Both the position numbers and the translations under genes were made by a program. A stretch of DNA of 64,000 nucleotides from positions 868,001 through 932,000 of the forward strand of contig NZ_SCNG01000002.1 of the NCBI RefSeq assembly GCF_005503555.1. The letters are read 5' to 3'. Every line of letters starts with the position of its first letter. The first letter of the stretch is position 1. Under the pieces are notes generated by a model, which was not told where the DNA came from, did no database searches, and was given only the letters and a program-made list of their open reading frames with translations. Positions 24,828 through 32,834 of the stretch are shown one piece after another. This stretch comes from Rudaea sp. 3F27F6 (GTDB lineage: Bacteria > Pseudomonadota > Gammaproteobacteria > Xanthomonadales > Rhodanobacteraceae).

Positions 24828-25904
24828 ATGTTCAAGGTTTCGATCAACCCCCAATGGCAAGTGCAGGCACCGAGCGGCGAGCCTGCGCTGCCGCGCTTGA
24901 TCGAACTGCTGGTCGGCGTGCACGAAACCGGCAGCCTTGCGCGTGCCTGTGCGCGCTCGCAGCTCTCCTATCGTTATGCCTGGGGCGTGCTGCGCGCCGG
25001 CGAGAAGACGCTCGGCGCGACGCTGATCGAAACCACGCGCGGCTCGGGTGCGCGCCTGACCGCACTCGGCGAAAAGCTGGTCTGGGCCGACAAGCGCATT
25101 GCCGCGCGCCTGTCGCCGCTGCTCGATTCCCTGTGCTCGGAAATCGAAGTCGAGTTCGAGCACGCTTTCGAGCCCGGCGAACGCATTCTGCGCATCCACG
25201 CAACTCATGGCTTCGCCGTCGAAACCTTGCACCGCTTCCTCGGCCAGCGCCAGATCGCCGCCGATCTCAAGTACCGCAGCAGCCTCGACGTGCTCGCCTC
25301 GCTCGCGCGCGACAACTGCGACCTCGCCGGGCTGCATCTGCCGATCGGCGAATTCGAGGCGCCGATGCTGAAACTGTGGCCGCCATCGCTGCGCCGCGGC
25401 GGCTTCGTCGTCATCGACCTGGTCACGCGCCGGCAGGGCATCATGGTCGCTCGCGGCAATCCGAAGAAAATCCGCAGCGTGCGCGATCTCGCGCGCCGCG
25501 GCGTGCGCTTCGTCAATCGCCAGCACGACTCGGCGACGCGCGCGCTGTTCGACCTGCTGCTCGCCGCCGAAAACATCGACGGCGGCACGATCGACGGCTA
25601 CGACAACGTCGAGTTCACCCACGCCGCCATCGCCGCCTACGTGGCGAGCGGCATGGCCGACGCGGGTTTCGGCCTGGAAACGCCCGCGCAGCGTTTCGGC
25701 CTCGACTACCTGCCGATCCTCTACGAGCGCTATTTCTTCCTCTGCCCGCACGCCGTCTACGAAAGCCAGGCGGTGGACCGCGTGCTCGCGATCCTGCGCA
25801 GCCACGAATTCCACAAGATCGCCAACACCCTGCCCGGCTACAACGCCGAGCATTGCGGCCGCACCCTCGACCTGCTCGAGGCGTTTCCCGCGCTGCACGG
25901 CTGA
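24828..25904 (+). CDS. LysR/ModE-type regulator with substrate-binding domain, divergent from the fds operon
   Basis: A 358-residue DNA-binding protein. Residues ~20-100 are a winged helix close to the ModE/LysR N-terminus (HETGSLARACARSQLSYRYAW, TTRGSGARLTALGEKL). The remainder, from about residue 125, resembles a periplasmic-binding-protein-like sensor domain (YDNVEFTHAAIAAYVASGMADAGFG). Proteins of this design accompany fds operons; FdsR of Cupriavidus regulates formate dehydrogenase. Being divergent from the OFA-fds genes, this one probably responds to formate, molybdate or a related signal. Confidence 0.82.
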   Translation: MFKVSINPQWQVQAPSGEPALPRLIELLVGVHETGSLARACARSQLSYRYAWGVLRAGEKTLGATLIETTRGSGARLTALGEKLVWADKRIAARLSPLLDSLCSEIEVEFEHAFEPGERILRIHATHGFAVETLHRFLGQRQIAADLKYRSSLDVLASLARDNCDLAGLHLPIGEFEAPMLKLWPPSLRRGGFVVIDLVTRRQGIMVARGNPKKIRSVRDLARRGVRFVNRQHDSATRALFDLLLAAENIDGGTIDGYDNVEFTHAAIAAYVASGMADAGFGLETPAQRFGLDYLPILYERYFFLCPHAVYESQAVDRVLAILRSHEFHKIANTLPGYNAEHCGRTLDLLEAFPALHG

Positions 25905-25923
25905 GCGCCGCGCGGCGCCGTCG

Positions 25924-26937
25924 CTACGACGGCCTCGCCGTCTCGCGCCAACGGTTCGGTGTCGTGCCTTCCCAGTGATGGAAGGCACGCGTGAACGAAT
26001 TGATTTCCTCGAAGCCGAGAAAGAACGCGATCTCGCCGGGCTCCAGATCGGTCGAGGTCAGCAAATGCCGCGCGGTCTGCTGGCGCACGAGGTCAAGCTG
26101 CTCCTGATAGCTCGTGCCCTCGTCGGCGAGACGCCGCTGCAAAGTGCGCGGGCTCAGGTGCAACTGCTTGGCCACCGCCTCCACACTGGGCCGCTCGCCG
26201 CGCATGCCACGGCCGAGGATCGCGCCGACCTGCTCGGTCAGCGAGGCCGCCCTTGCATAGTCGCGCAGGGCCGCTTCGAGGCCGGGCAACAACAGATCGA
26301 CAAGGTCCTCGTTGGAAGTGAGGAACGGCTCGTCCATCGTCGCCAGGTCCCAGACGATCAGATCGCGCTCCATGCCGAAATGCACAGCACAGCCGAAGTA
26401 GCGCGAGTACATCTCGACAAGGTCCTGCGTCGGCCGCTGGCGGATGAACTCGACACGGCGTGGCGCGGCCGTCACGTCGCCGGTCGCGCGGCGCACGAGG
26501 CTCAGCGCGGAAGCGAACATCGCGTCGGTCAGCGTCGCCGGCGCGTGATTCTCCGAGGCGGTCCAGCGGTAATGCGCGATGGCTTCGACCGCGGTGTATT
26601 CGACGGTGATCTCTTCCGGGCAGACGAGACGCTTGTAGCGCGCGATTTTCTCCATCGCCGCACGGAAATTCGCCGAATAGAGCGCGACCAGAAGAATCAC
26701 TTCCGCGTGCTCCACCTTCGTGTGCTCGCCCATGCGCAGGCCGAGCGTCGGGTCGTCGCTGACCTCGCCGATCGCCTGCCACAAGGCGAAGAACTGGCGC
26801 GTGCTGAAACGCGGCCGCGCACTGCGATAGAGCACCGGCGAGAGGCCCGCGAGCTGGAGCACGCGGGCCTCGTCGATACCCAGTTCGCGCATGCGCAGGC
26901 GCGATATCTTGGAAAGCGGAATCAGATCGGCACCCAT
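25924..26937 (-). CDS. AraC-family transcriptional regulator (OruR-like)
   Basis: A 337-residue regulator. The N-terminal ~190 residues are the 'Arabinose_bd' ligand domain of the OruR/ArgR-type AraC proteins (LGIDEARVLQLAGLSP, GLRMGEHTKVEHAEVI). The C-terminal ~100 residues hold two helix-turn-helix motifs (VEAVAKQLHLSPRTLQRRL and GEIAFFLGFEEINSFTRAF). It follows the SDR gene by nine bases on the same strand and is probably co-transcribed with it, so the pair may belong to one response; the ligand is unknown. Confidence 0.9.
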   Translation of the reverse strand: MGADLIPLSKISRLRMRELGIDEARVLQLAGLSPVLYRSARPRFSTRQFFALWQAIGEVSDDPTLGLRMGEHTKVEHAEVILLVALYSANFRAAMEKIARYKRLVCPEEITVEYTAVEAIAHYRWTASENHAPATLTDAMFASALSLVRRATGDVTAAPRRVEFIRQRPTQDLVEMYSRYFGCAVHFGMERDLIVWDLATMDEPFLTSNEDLVDLLLPGLEAALRDYARAASLTEQVGAILGRGMRGERPSVEAVAKQLHLSPRTLQRRLADEGTSYQEQLDLVRQQTARHLLTSTDLEPGEIAFFLGFEEINSFTRAFHHWEGTTPNRWRETARPS

Positions 26938-26946
26938 GACACCAAC

Positions 26947-27618
26947 CTACGCCGCCTGCGGCCGCACGGGCAGTTTCGTCACGCGCGCGGTCGGCCGCGT
27001 GCGCGGACCGATACCTTCCGCATCGATACCGATCTTGCGCAGCAGTTGCGCGGTCACGTGCCTGGACACGCGATCGAACACCTGCTCCGGCTCGACCACG
27101 TCGATCTCGACTCCGCAGGCCACGGACTCTTCGGCCAGCGCCTCGAAATAAGCCCGCAGCGCACTGCGCGTGGCGCGGCGCCCTGCAGCGCCCTCCGCGC
27201 GACCGGCGTCGCGTTCCATGATCTGCACGACGCGCCCCGCACCCTGTTCCTGCAAGATCGGCAACACCGCATGCATCACCCCGGCGACGGCGAAGAAATC
27301 CGCCTCAAAACGCGCGCGCAATTCGGTATCGTTCATTTCCTCGACCGCCGTCGAGTGAGTGCTGGAGGCGGTGTTGACGACGACGTCGAGCCGGCCGAAC
27401 GCGGTCAACGCCGTGTCGAGCGCGGCATACACGGTCGCTTCGTCCGCCGCGTCGAACTCGACCGCGCGGACGCGGGCCCCGTAGCGCGCGACCAGCGCGT
27501 CGAGCCAGCCGTGTTCGCAACTGCCGGCAACGACCTGCCCACCCGCCTGCAATGCGGCATCGGCCAACGCGCGACCGGCGCCGTGGGCTGCCTCGGTAAT
27601 CAACCAGACCTGTGACAT
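26947..27618 (-). CDS. Degenerate short-chain dehydrogenase/reductase
   Basis: A Rossmann-fold protein of 223 residues related to SDR oxidoreductases. The start at 27618 (MSQVWLITEAAHGAG, GAGG upstream) is preferred over the longer frame. The cofactor loop reads TEAAHGAG instead of TGxxxGxG, NTAS replaces the usual NNAG, and where YxxxK is expected the sequence is RRATRSALRAYFEALAEE, with neither Tyr nor Lys. It therefore probably lacks normal dehydrogenase activity and may bind a ligand or serve a regulatory role with the adjacent AraC gene. The overall length is normal for the family. Confidence 0.8.
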   Translation of the reverse strand: MSQVWLITEAAHGAGRALADAALQAGGQVVAGSCEHGWLDALVARYGARVRAVEFDAADEATVYAALDTALTAFGRLDVVVNTASSTHSTAVEEMNDTELRARFEADFFAVAGVMHAVLPILQEQGAGRVVQIMERDAGRAEGAAGRRATRSALRAYFEALAEESVACGVEIDVVEPEQVFDRVSRHVTAQLLRKIGIDAEGIGPRTRPTARVTKLPVRPQAA

Positions 27619-27816
27619 GTGAATTCCTCTAGGCAATCGGCGCAATGCCGCCAGGCCACTATAGGAGTCCGATGCCGCCAACAAAAATCCGATCGCGCCA
27701 AGTCGTCATCGGATTGCGCCACGCTCTTGGCATTTTCGCCCGAGCGCACACTTGCGAGCTTGCGCCGCTGGTCAAGAAGGACGCGGCGGCCCGTGAGCAG
27801 CCGCGTATCGCTTCGA

Positions 27817-30522
27817 TCAAAGCAGCCCGAAGCGCCGGATCATCCAGGTCTTCACGACCTGGGTGAGGCACATATAGGTAACCAGGATCGCGGCGAGTAT
27901 CGGCCACCAAAGCCCCGGCAGCGGCGAGAAGCCGAACCAGGCGCCGATGGGCAGCGCGGTGAGCAGGATGCCGACGATGCAGATGACGATGCCGGCGACG
28001 GTCAGCGGCAGGCTCGCCCAGCTTTGCAGGAACGGAATCTTGCCGGTGCGGATCACGTGCACGATCAGGGTCTGCGAGAGCAGCGACTCGATGAACCAGC
28101 CGGTCTGGAACAGACCGGCGTGCGCCGTCGTATTCGCGCCGATCACGAACCAGAGCACGGCAAAGGTGATGTAGTCGAAGATCGACGAGATCGGACCGAT
28201 GCCGACCATGAAGCGCGCAATGCCCTTCAGATCCCACTGGCGCGGCTTGGCGAGATATTCCTGATCGACCTCGTCGGACGCGACCGCAGTCTGCGAGAAG
28301 TCGTAGAGCAGATTGTTGAGCAGAATCTGCACCGGCAGCATCGGCAGGAACGGCAGCAGCACCGAAGCGCCGATCATCGAGAACATGTTGCCGAAGTTCG
28401 ACGACGCGGTCATCTTGATGTACTTGAGGATGTTGCCGAACACCTTGCGGCCTTCGAGCACGCCTTCCTCGAGCACGAGCAGGCTCTTTTCGAGCAGGAT
28501 GATGTCGGCCGATTCCTTGGCGATGTCGACCGCCGTATCGACCGAGATGCCGACATCGGCCGCACGTAGTGCCGGGCCGTCGTTGATGCCGTCGCCCATG
28601 AAGCCGACGACGTGGCCGTCGCGATGCAGCGCCTCGACCACGCGCACCTTCTGCTGCGGGTTGAGGCGCGCGAACACCGGCGTGTCGCGCGTGGCGAGCA
28701 TCAGTTCCTCGTCGCTCATCGCCTCGATCTTCGGCCCGGTCAGCCACTTGTCGACCTGGATGCCGACCTGGCGGCAGACGTTGCGCGTAACCGTGTCGTT
28801 GTCGCCGGTGAGGATCTTCACCGCAACGCCGTTCGCGTTGAGCGCCTGGATCGCGTCGGCCGCGGAATCCTTCGGCGGATCGAGGAAGGCGACGAAGCCC
28901 ATCATTGTCAGGTCTTTTTCGTCGTCGCGCGAATAGGCCGGCTTGACTTCGATCTCGCGCACGCCGAGCGCGAGCGCGCGGAAGCCGTCCTCGTTCATCT
29001 CGTGGGCGACGGCCTTCACCTCGGCGAGATGCTGCGGCGTCATCGGCTTGTAGTCGTCCTCGAAAGCGAGGCTCGAACAGACGGCCAGGGTCTCGGCGAC
29101 CGCGCCCTTGGAGATGATGTAGTGTTTGCCGGCCTTGTTCTTGACGATCACCGACATGCGCCGGCGCGTGAAATCGAACGGCACTTCGTCGACGAGCGTG
29201 TATTCGGCATGCAGGTGCTGCACCGTATCCGCATCGTTGACCGCGTCGAGCACGGCGACGTCGAGCAGGTTGCGCAGGCCGGTCTGGTGGTAGCTGTTGA
29301 GCCATGCATATTCGAGCACGCGCTCGTTCTCGTCGCCGTAAATGTCCGTGTGGCGTTCGAGGATGACTTTGTCCTGGGTCAGCGTGCCGGTCTTGTCGGT
29401 GCAGAGCACGTCGATCGCACCGAAGTTCTGAATCGCGTTGAGGCGCTTCACGATGACGTCCTTCTTCGCCATCTTGAGCGCGCCCTTGGCGAGATTGATC
29501 GCGACGATCATCGGTAGCATTTCCGGGGTCAGGCCGACCGCCACCGCCACCGCAAACATGAAGGCCTCGAACCAGTTGCCCTTGGTGACCCCGTTGATCA
29601 GGAACACGATCGGCACCATCACCGCCATGAAGCGGATCATGAGCCAGGCGAAGCGGCTGACGCCCTTGTCGAAACTGGTCTGCACACGCTGGCCGACGAG
29701 CGAACCCGCAAGCGCGCCGAAATAGGTGTTTGCGCCGGTCGCCGCGATCACCGCGGTGGCGCTGCCCGACACGATGTTCGAACCCATGAAGCACAGCGAC
29801 TTCGCTTCGAGCGCGATCTTCGCGTCGGCGTCGGCCGCAGCGAATTTCTCCACCGGCATCGATTCGCCGGTCAGCGCGGACTGGTTGACGAACAAGTCCT
29901 TCGCGCTGATCAGGCGCAGGTCGGCCGGCACCATGTCGCCGGCGGCGAGAAAGACGAGATCGCCCGGCACGAGCGAATCGAGCGGCACTTCGACTTTCTT
30001 GACCACGCGCACCGGCGGCGCATCCTCGTCGGTGCCCGGCGCGGGCTCTTCGACTTCGCGCTTGACCGTCGCGGTGTTGCTGACCATCTTGCGCAACTGC
30101 TCGACGGCATTGCTCGAACGCGCCTCCTGGAAGTGCGCGACGAACACGGCCATGACCACCATCGCGAACATGATGACCGCGCCGATCTTGTCGCTCGTCT
30201 CCTCACCGGTGAACCAGGTGACGAGCGCGAGCACGGTCAGCAGGATATTGATCGGATTGGTAATGAAGCGCTCGCCGATTTCGAGCAGGAAAGGCTTTTT
30301 CTTTTCCTGCGCGACCGTGTTCGGCCCGTATTGCTCGAAGCGTTCGGCGACCTGCTCCGGACTGAGCGCCTGCCCGCCCGGATTGAGCTTGCTCAGGGCG
30401 TCGTCGGGGTTGAGGCGCGCGAGCGCAGTGAGTTCCGCCGCGATGCGCGCGGCCGCTTCGTTCTTGGCGCCATTGCGGCCGTTGCCGCCGATCAGCATCG
30501 CCGCGATCGAGAATTTCAGCAT
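27817..30522 (-). CDS. mgtA: Magnesium-translocating P-type ATPase
   Basis: A P3B-type ATPase of 901 residues that imports Mg2+ using ATP. It has the phosphorylation motif DKTGTLTQDK, TGES in the actuator domain, GDNDTVTRNVCRQVGI and MGDGINDGPALRAADVGISV in the P domain, and about ten membrane helices. The long N-terminal segment and PNTVAQEKKKPF are typical of MgtA/MgtB. The start is placed at 30522 (GGGAAG seven bases upstream); an extra 12 residues upstream are unlikely. It is monocistronic, with over 500 bp before the next gene, so leader-type control is possible. A second Mg2+ system, MgtE, lies at 50136. Confidence 0.94.
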   Translation of the reverse strand: MLKFSIAAMLIGGNGRNGAKNEAAARIAAELTALARLNPDDALSKLNPGGQALSPEQVAERFEQYGPNTVAQEKKKPFLLEIGERFITNPINILLTVLALVTWFTGEETSDKIGAVIMFAMVVMAVFVAHFQEARSSNAVEQLRKMVSNTATVKREVEEPAPGTDEDAPPVRVVKKVEVPLDSLVPGDLVFLAAGDMVPADLRLISAKDLFVNQSALTGESMPVEKFAAADADAKIALEAKSLCFMGSNIVSGSATAVIAATGANTYFGALAGSLVGQRVQTSFDKGVSRFAWLMIRFMAVMVPIVFLINGVTKGNWFEAFMFAVAVAVGLTPEMLPMIVAINLAKGALKMAKKDVIVKRLNAIQNFGAIDVLCTDKTGTLTQDKVILERHTDIYGDENERVLEYAWLNSYHQTGLRNLLDVAVLDAVNDADTVQHLHAEYTLVDEVPFDFTRRRMSVIVKNKAGKHYIISKGAVAETLAVCSSLAFEDDYKPMTPQHLAEVKAVAHEMNEDGFRALALGVREIEVKPAYSRDDEKDLTMMGFVAFLDPPKDSAADAIQALNANGVAVKILTGDNDTVTRNVCRQVGIQVDKWLTGPKIEAMSDEELMLATRDTPVFARLNPQQKVRVVEALHRDGHVVGFMGDGINDGPALRAADVGISVDTAVDIAKESADIILLEKSLLVLEEGVLEGRKVFGNILKYIKMTASSNFGNMFSMIGASVLLPFLPMLPVQILLNNLLYDFSQTAVASDEVDQEYLAKPRQWDLKGIARFMVGIGPISSIFDYITFAVLWFVIGANTTAHAGLFQTGWFIESLLSQTLIVHVIRTGKIPFLQSWASLPLTVAGIVICIVGILLTALPIGAWFGFSPLPGLWWPILAAILVTYMCLTQVVKTWMIRRFGLL

Positions 30523-31076
30523 GAGAGGCTTCCCGTCATGAAAATCGCACAAAACCAAGCAGATTGCCCGGACTTTGTGACAGCTCGGCGACGGGAGCGC
30601 CCGCGAGGGCGTGATGGTGTCGGCGCACTATCCTCTACGGGACGGCGCGCCGCAAAGGCGAACTATCCGCGTGGAAAAGTCGGGTTGGCTGCAGTTGAAG
30701 ATCTACTGCAAGGGTCCACGGACGGACGTCCTCGATAGAAAGGTGCGCGCAAAGTAGTCGCGGCGCCGCAGCTTGTCAACCGCCACGGAACTCTCGTACA
30801 TGGCATCGAGATCATCCCCCGTCACCGGGCGGAGGAAACGAAGGCCCGAACCACGCAGAATGCGAAAGAAGAACAAAATTCGTTACACCTCGGAAACCTC
30901 TCGCAAAGGCCAACCCACGATTCCGGCGTGCGCCGCGACGGCAGGAAAAATCCGGGGCTGCAAGAGATGTTCTGCGTTTTCTTTTCCCCGTGTTCTGCGT
31001 GGTTCAATCGTTTTGCTCCGCCTCCATCGCCGACAAAGCGGACGAACGAAGATCGCCCCACTATTGCGAGAACGCC
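30523..31076. other. 554-bp gene-free region upstream of mgtA
   Basis: No supported gene was found on either strand. The proximal part (30523-30800) is the presumed promoter and leader of mgtA; I could not match it to a known Mg2+ riboswitch. A 32-codon frame on the minus strand (30703-30801) has no convincing ribosome site. The distal part holds a dispersed inverted repeat at 30847-31005. Confidence 0.5.
30847..31005. repeat. Dispersed inverted repeat, copy A
   Basis: GAACCACGCAGAA at 30847-30859 and TTCTGCGTGGTTC at 30993-31005 are perfect inverted ends. Inside are AAGAAGAAC and an AATTCGTT...CTCGG core. A shorter relative lies at 32677-32745. These are the CACGCAGAA/CGGAGAACACAGAG repeat type seen in several bacterial genomes. 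The two copies flank the secreted-protein gene. Confidence 0.65.
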
Positions 31077-32591
31077 CTACCAGCCGCTGATGTTGACGGG
31101 CTGCCCGGAGCGGCCCTGCGCGCCCGGCGCGAGATCGACATTCAACTGGCGCATACGAATGCGGTTTTGGGTCAAGGCGTCGGCTATTTCACCTTCGAGT
31201 CCCGCATCGCCCAGACGCAGCCTTTGCACGGCATCGAGCACTTCGGCGCGCCAGGTGCCTGGCAGCACGGACTTCGCCGCGGGGAAATTGCCTTTCATGC
31301 TCGTTTTCACATCGCTGACGATGATTTCCATGAGGCCCGTTCCGGCCTGACGCGCCGCGGTGATGAAATCGACGCCGGCGACGTTCGCACCGGCCGGCGC
31401 CTGCAGACCGATTTCGCCCTGGTCGAAACGTGCCTCGTGATAGGCGAGGCTTTCGCCCTTGTTCGCATTGGTCGAGGTGGCATGAGAGGCCGGCACGCGC
31501 GAGCGGCCCATGACCTGGAAACGCTCGCCGGAGAACGGGTCCACATGGTACTGCCCGGCCCATGCGTCGGCGCCGGCGGATTCCAAGCCTTTGGCCCAGG
31601 AGCGCGGCGGCGCAACGGTGCCGGGCTTGCCCGCCTTCGGCTGCCACAACGTTGCGTACATGCACAGCCGGCGCGATATGCGGTAACCGTTCGCATACGG
31701 CGTCGGCGGCTTGCCGACGACCGGTGTCTGCAGATCGCCCGCCAGCGCGATCAGAAACTGCCTCGCGATATCGGTCTTGTCGATGCCGAGCAGGGTCTGC
31801 GCGCGCACGAAATCACCGCGCCCGAACGCGCCGGCCGCCGCCACGAGATTCTCGTAGCCCACCGCGCAGCCGCGCGTGCCGTCGCGCACACCCGCAAGGA
31901 ACGGATCGGGCTCGCCTTGCGTCTGCCGATTCTGCGCCTGCGCCGGCGCTTCCCACGGCCACGGAGTCGATGGCGTTTTGGAAAAGCAGCGGCACCCCGA
32001 CGGCGCGCCGCGCAAGGTCGGGTTCGCGCAAAAGTTGTAGCCGCCGGCCACGCCGTTCGTGGTCGAGTAGCCTCCCGGGAAACACGCCGCAGTGGCGGCC
32101 GAGCCTGCGCCGGTCCTGAGCCACTTGCCGGGGTCGCCCTGCCCGGGCGACGGCGTTCCACGTCCGTTTTGCGCGGGTCCGGGAGCAGTACCGCCGGGCC
32201 CTGGAGAAGTCTCCGCGTAGCCCGACAACGGCGGGCGTCCGCCCGGATTTTGCGTGCCGGTCGGGCATGACCAATTGCGCGGATGGCCGCCGCCGGGCAA
32301 GGTCGGCGGCGGACAGTTCGGATTGCCGACGACGCCCTGTGTACCGGTCGGGCACGACCAGTTGCGCGGATGGTCGCCGCCGAGCAGGGTCGGCGGTGGG
32401 CAATTCGGATTGCCGACGACGCCCTGGGTACCCGTGCTGCCGCTCGAAAAAATTTCGGTGGGCGGCGAGTTTCCCTGCTGATTCTGCTGCGTGTTGGAAA
32501 CGCGCCCTTGCAGCGGCTGCCCGGACTGACTGCGGGCCAGACCCGCGTACAGGCAGAAACCGATCAACAGTAGCGATGCAATCGTCCTCAT
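31077..32591 (-). CDS. Unrecognised secreted protein with duplicated 29-residue unit and possible nuclease-like C-terminus
   Basis: I do not recognise the family. The ATG at 32591 gives a signal peptide (MRTIASLLLIGFCLYAGLARS). Residues 53-81 and 82-110 are a near-perfect tandem pair (TGTQGVVGNPNCPPPTL...NWSCP), followed by a Pro/Gly-rich linker to ~160, a Cys-containing region (170-201) and a globular C-terminal half. There, GVDFI (Asp408) and IIVSDVKTS (Asp427, Lys429), with acidic residues at 386 and 393, resemble the E...D...(D/E)xK layout of PD-(D/E)xK nucleases. That is only pattern similarity. No immunity-like gene is adjacent. Repeats flank it on both sides. Confidence 0.75.
   Translation of the reverse strand: MRTIASLLLIGFCLYAGLARSQSGQPLQGRVSNTQQNQQGNSPPTEIFSSGSTGTQGVVGNPNCPPPTLLGGDHPRNWSCPTGTQGVVGNPNCPPPTLPGGGHPRNWSCPTGTQNPGGRPPLSGYAETSPGPGGTAPGPAQNGRGTPSPGQGDPGKWLRTGAGSAATAACFPGGYSTTNGVAGGYNFCANPTLRGAPSGCRCFSKTPSTPWPWEAPAQAQNRQTQGEPDPFLAGVRDGTRGCAVGYENLVAAAGAFGRGDFVRAQTLLGIDKTDIARQFLIALAGDLQTPVVGKPPTPYANGYRISRRLCMYATLWQPKAGKPGTVAPPRSWAKGLESAGADAWAGQYHVDPFSGERFQVMGRSRVPASHATSTNANKGESLAYHEARFDQGEIGLQAPAGANVAGVDFITAARQAGTGLMEIIVSDVKTSMKGNFPAAKSVLPGTWRAEVLDAVQRLRLGDAGLEGEIADALTQNRIRMRQLNVDLAPGAQGRSGQPVNISGW
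32262..32435 (-). repeat. Two tandem 87-bp units within the secreted-protein gene
   Basis: Two consecutive 87-bp units (32349-32435 and 32262-32348) encode residues 53-81 and 82-110. The copies differ at a few bases, giving LLGGDHP versus LPGGGHP. Each unit has two Cys and an NPNCPPPTL core. A truncated third start (TGTQ) follows. The high DNA identity points to recent duplication. Confidence 0.9.
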
Positions 32592-32676
32592 GCGGAACCT
32601 CCACTGCGTGACAGGATTCCGGGACCGGCTTTTTCGCTTATCCGATCCGTTGATAAAAGCGGCAGAGCAAAGAACT

Positions 32677-32745
32677 GAACCGCGGAGAACACAGAGAAGA
32701 ACGAGAATTCGTTCGACGAGGTTTTCTTTTCCTTGCGTTCTCCGC
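32677..32745. repeat. Dispersed inverted repeat, copy B
   Basis: GAACCGCGGAGAAC at the left faces GTTCTCCGC at 32737-32745, with AGAAGAACGAGAATTCGTT between them. It shares the arm type and the AATTCGTT core with 30847-31005. It lies in the 243-bp gap between lpxK and the secreted-protein gene; nothing else was seen there. Confidence 0.6.
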
Positions 32746-32834
32746 AATCTGGGCTTTTGCGTCCTTGCTCGTGCCATCGAGCAAATAGGCTTGCTTGCGG
32801 ACAAAAATGACGCTGAAAAACGCCGTTCAGACGA

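Noticed and set aside
30703-30801. A 32-codon minus-strand frame (MYESSVAVDKLRRRDYF...) in the region upstream of mgtA, considered as a leader peptide
   Set aside because: No Shine-Dalgarno sequence, no Pro run as in known mgtA leaders, and no overlap with a recognisable riboswitch; too weak to list as a gene.
31077-32435. The tandem units and Pro/Gly-rich region as a CRISPR-like array
   Set aside because: There are only two contiguous 87-bp units without spacers, inside a coding frame; not CRISPR.
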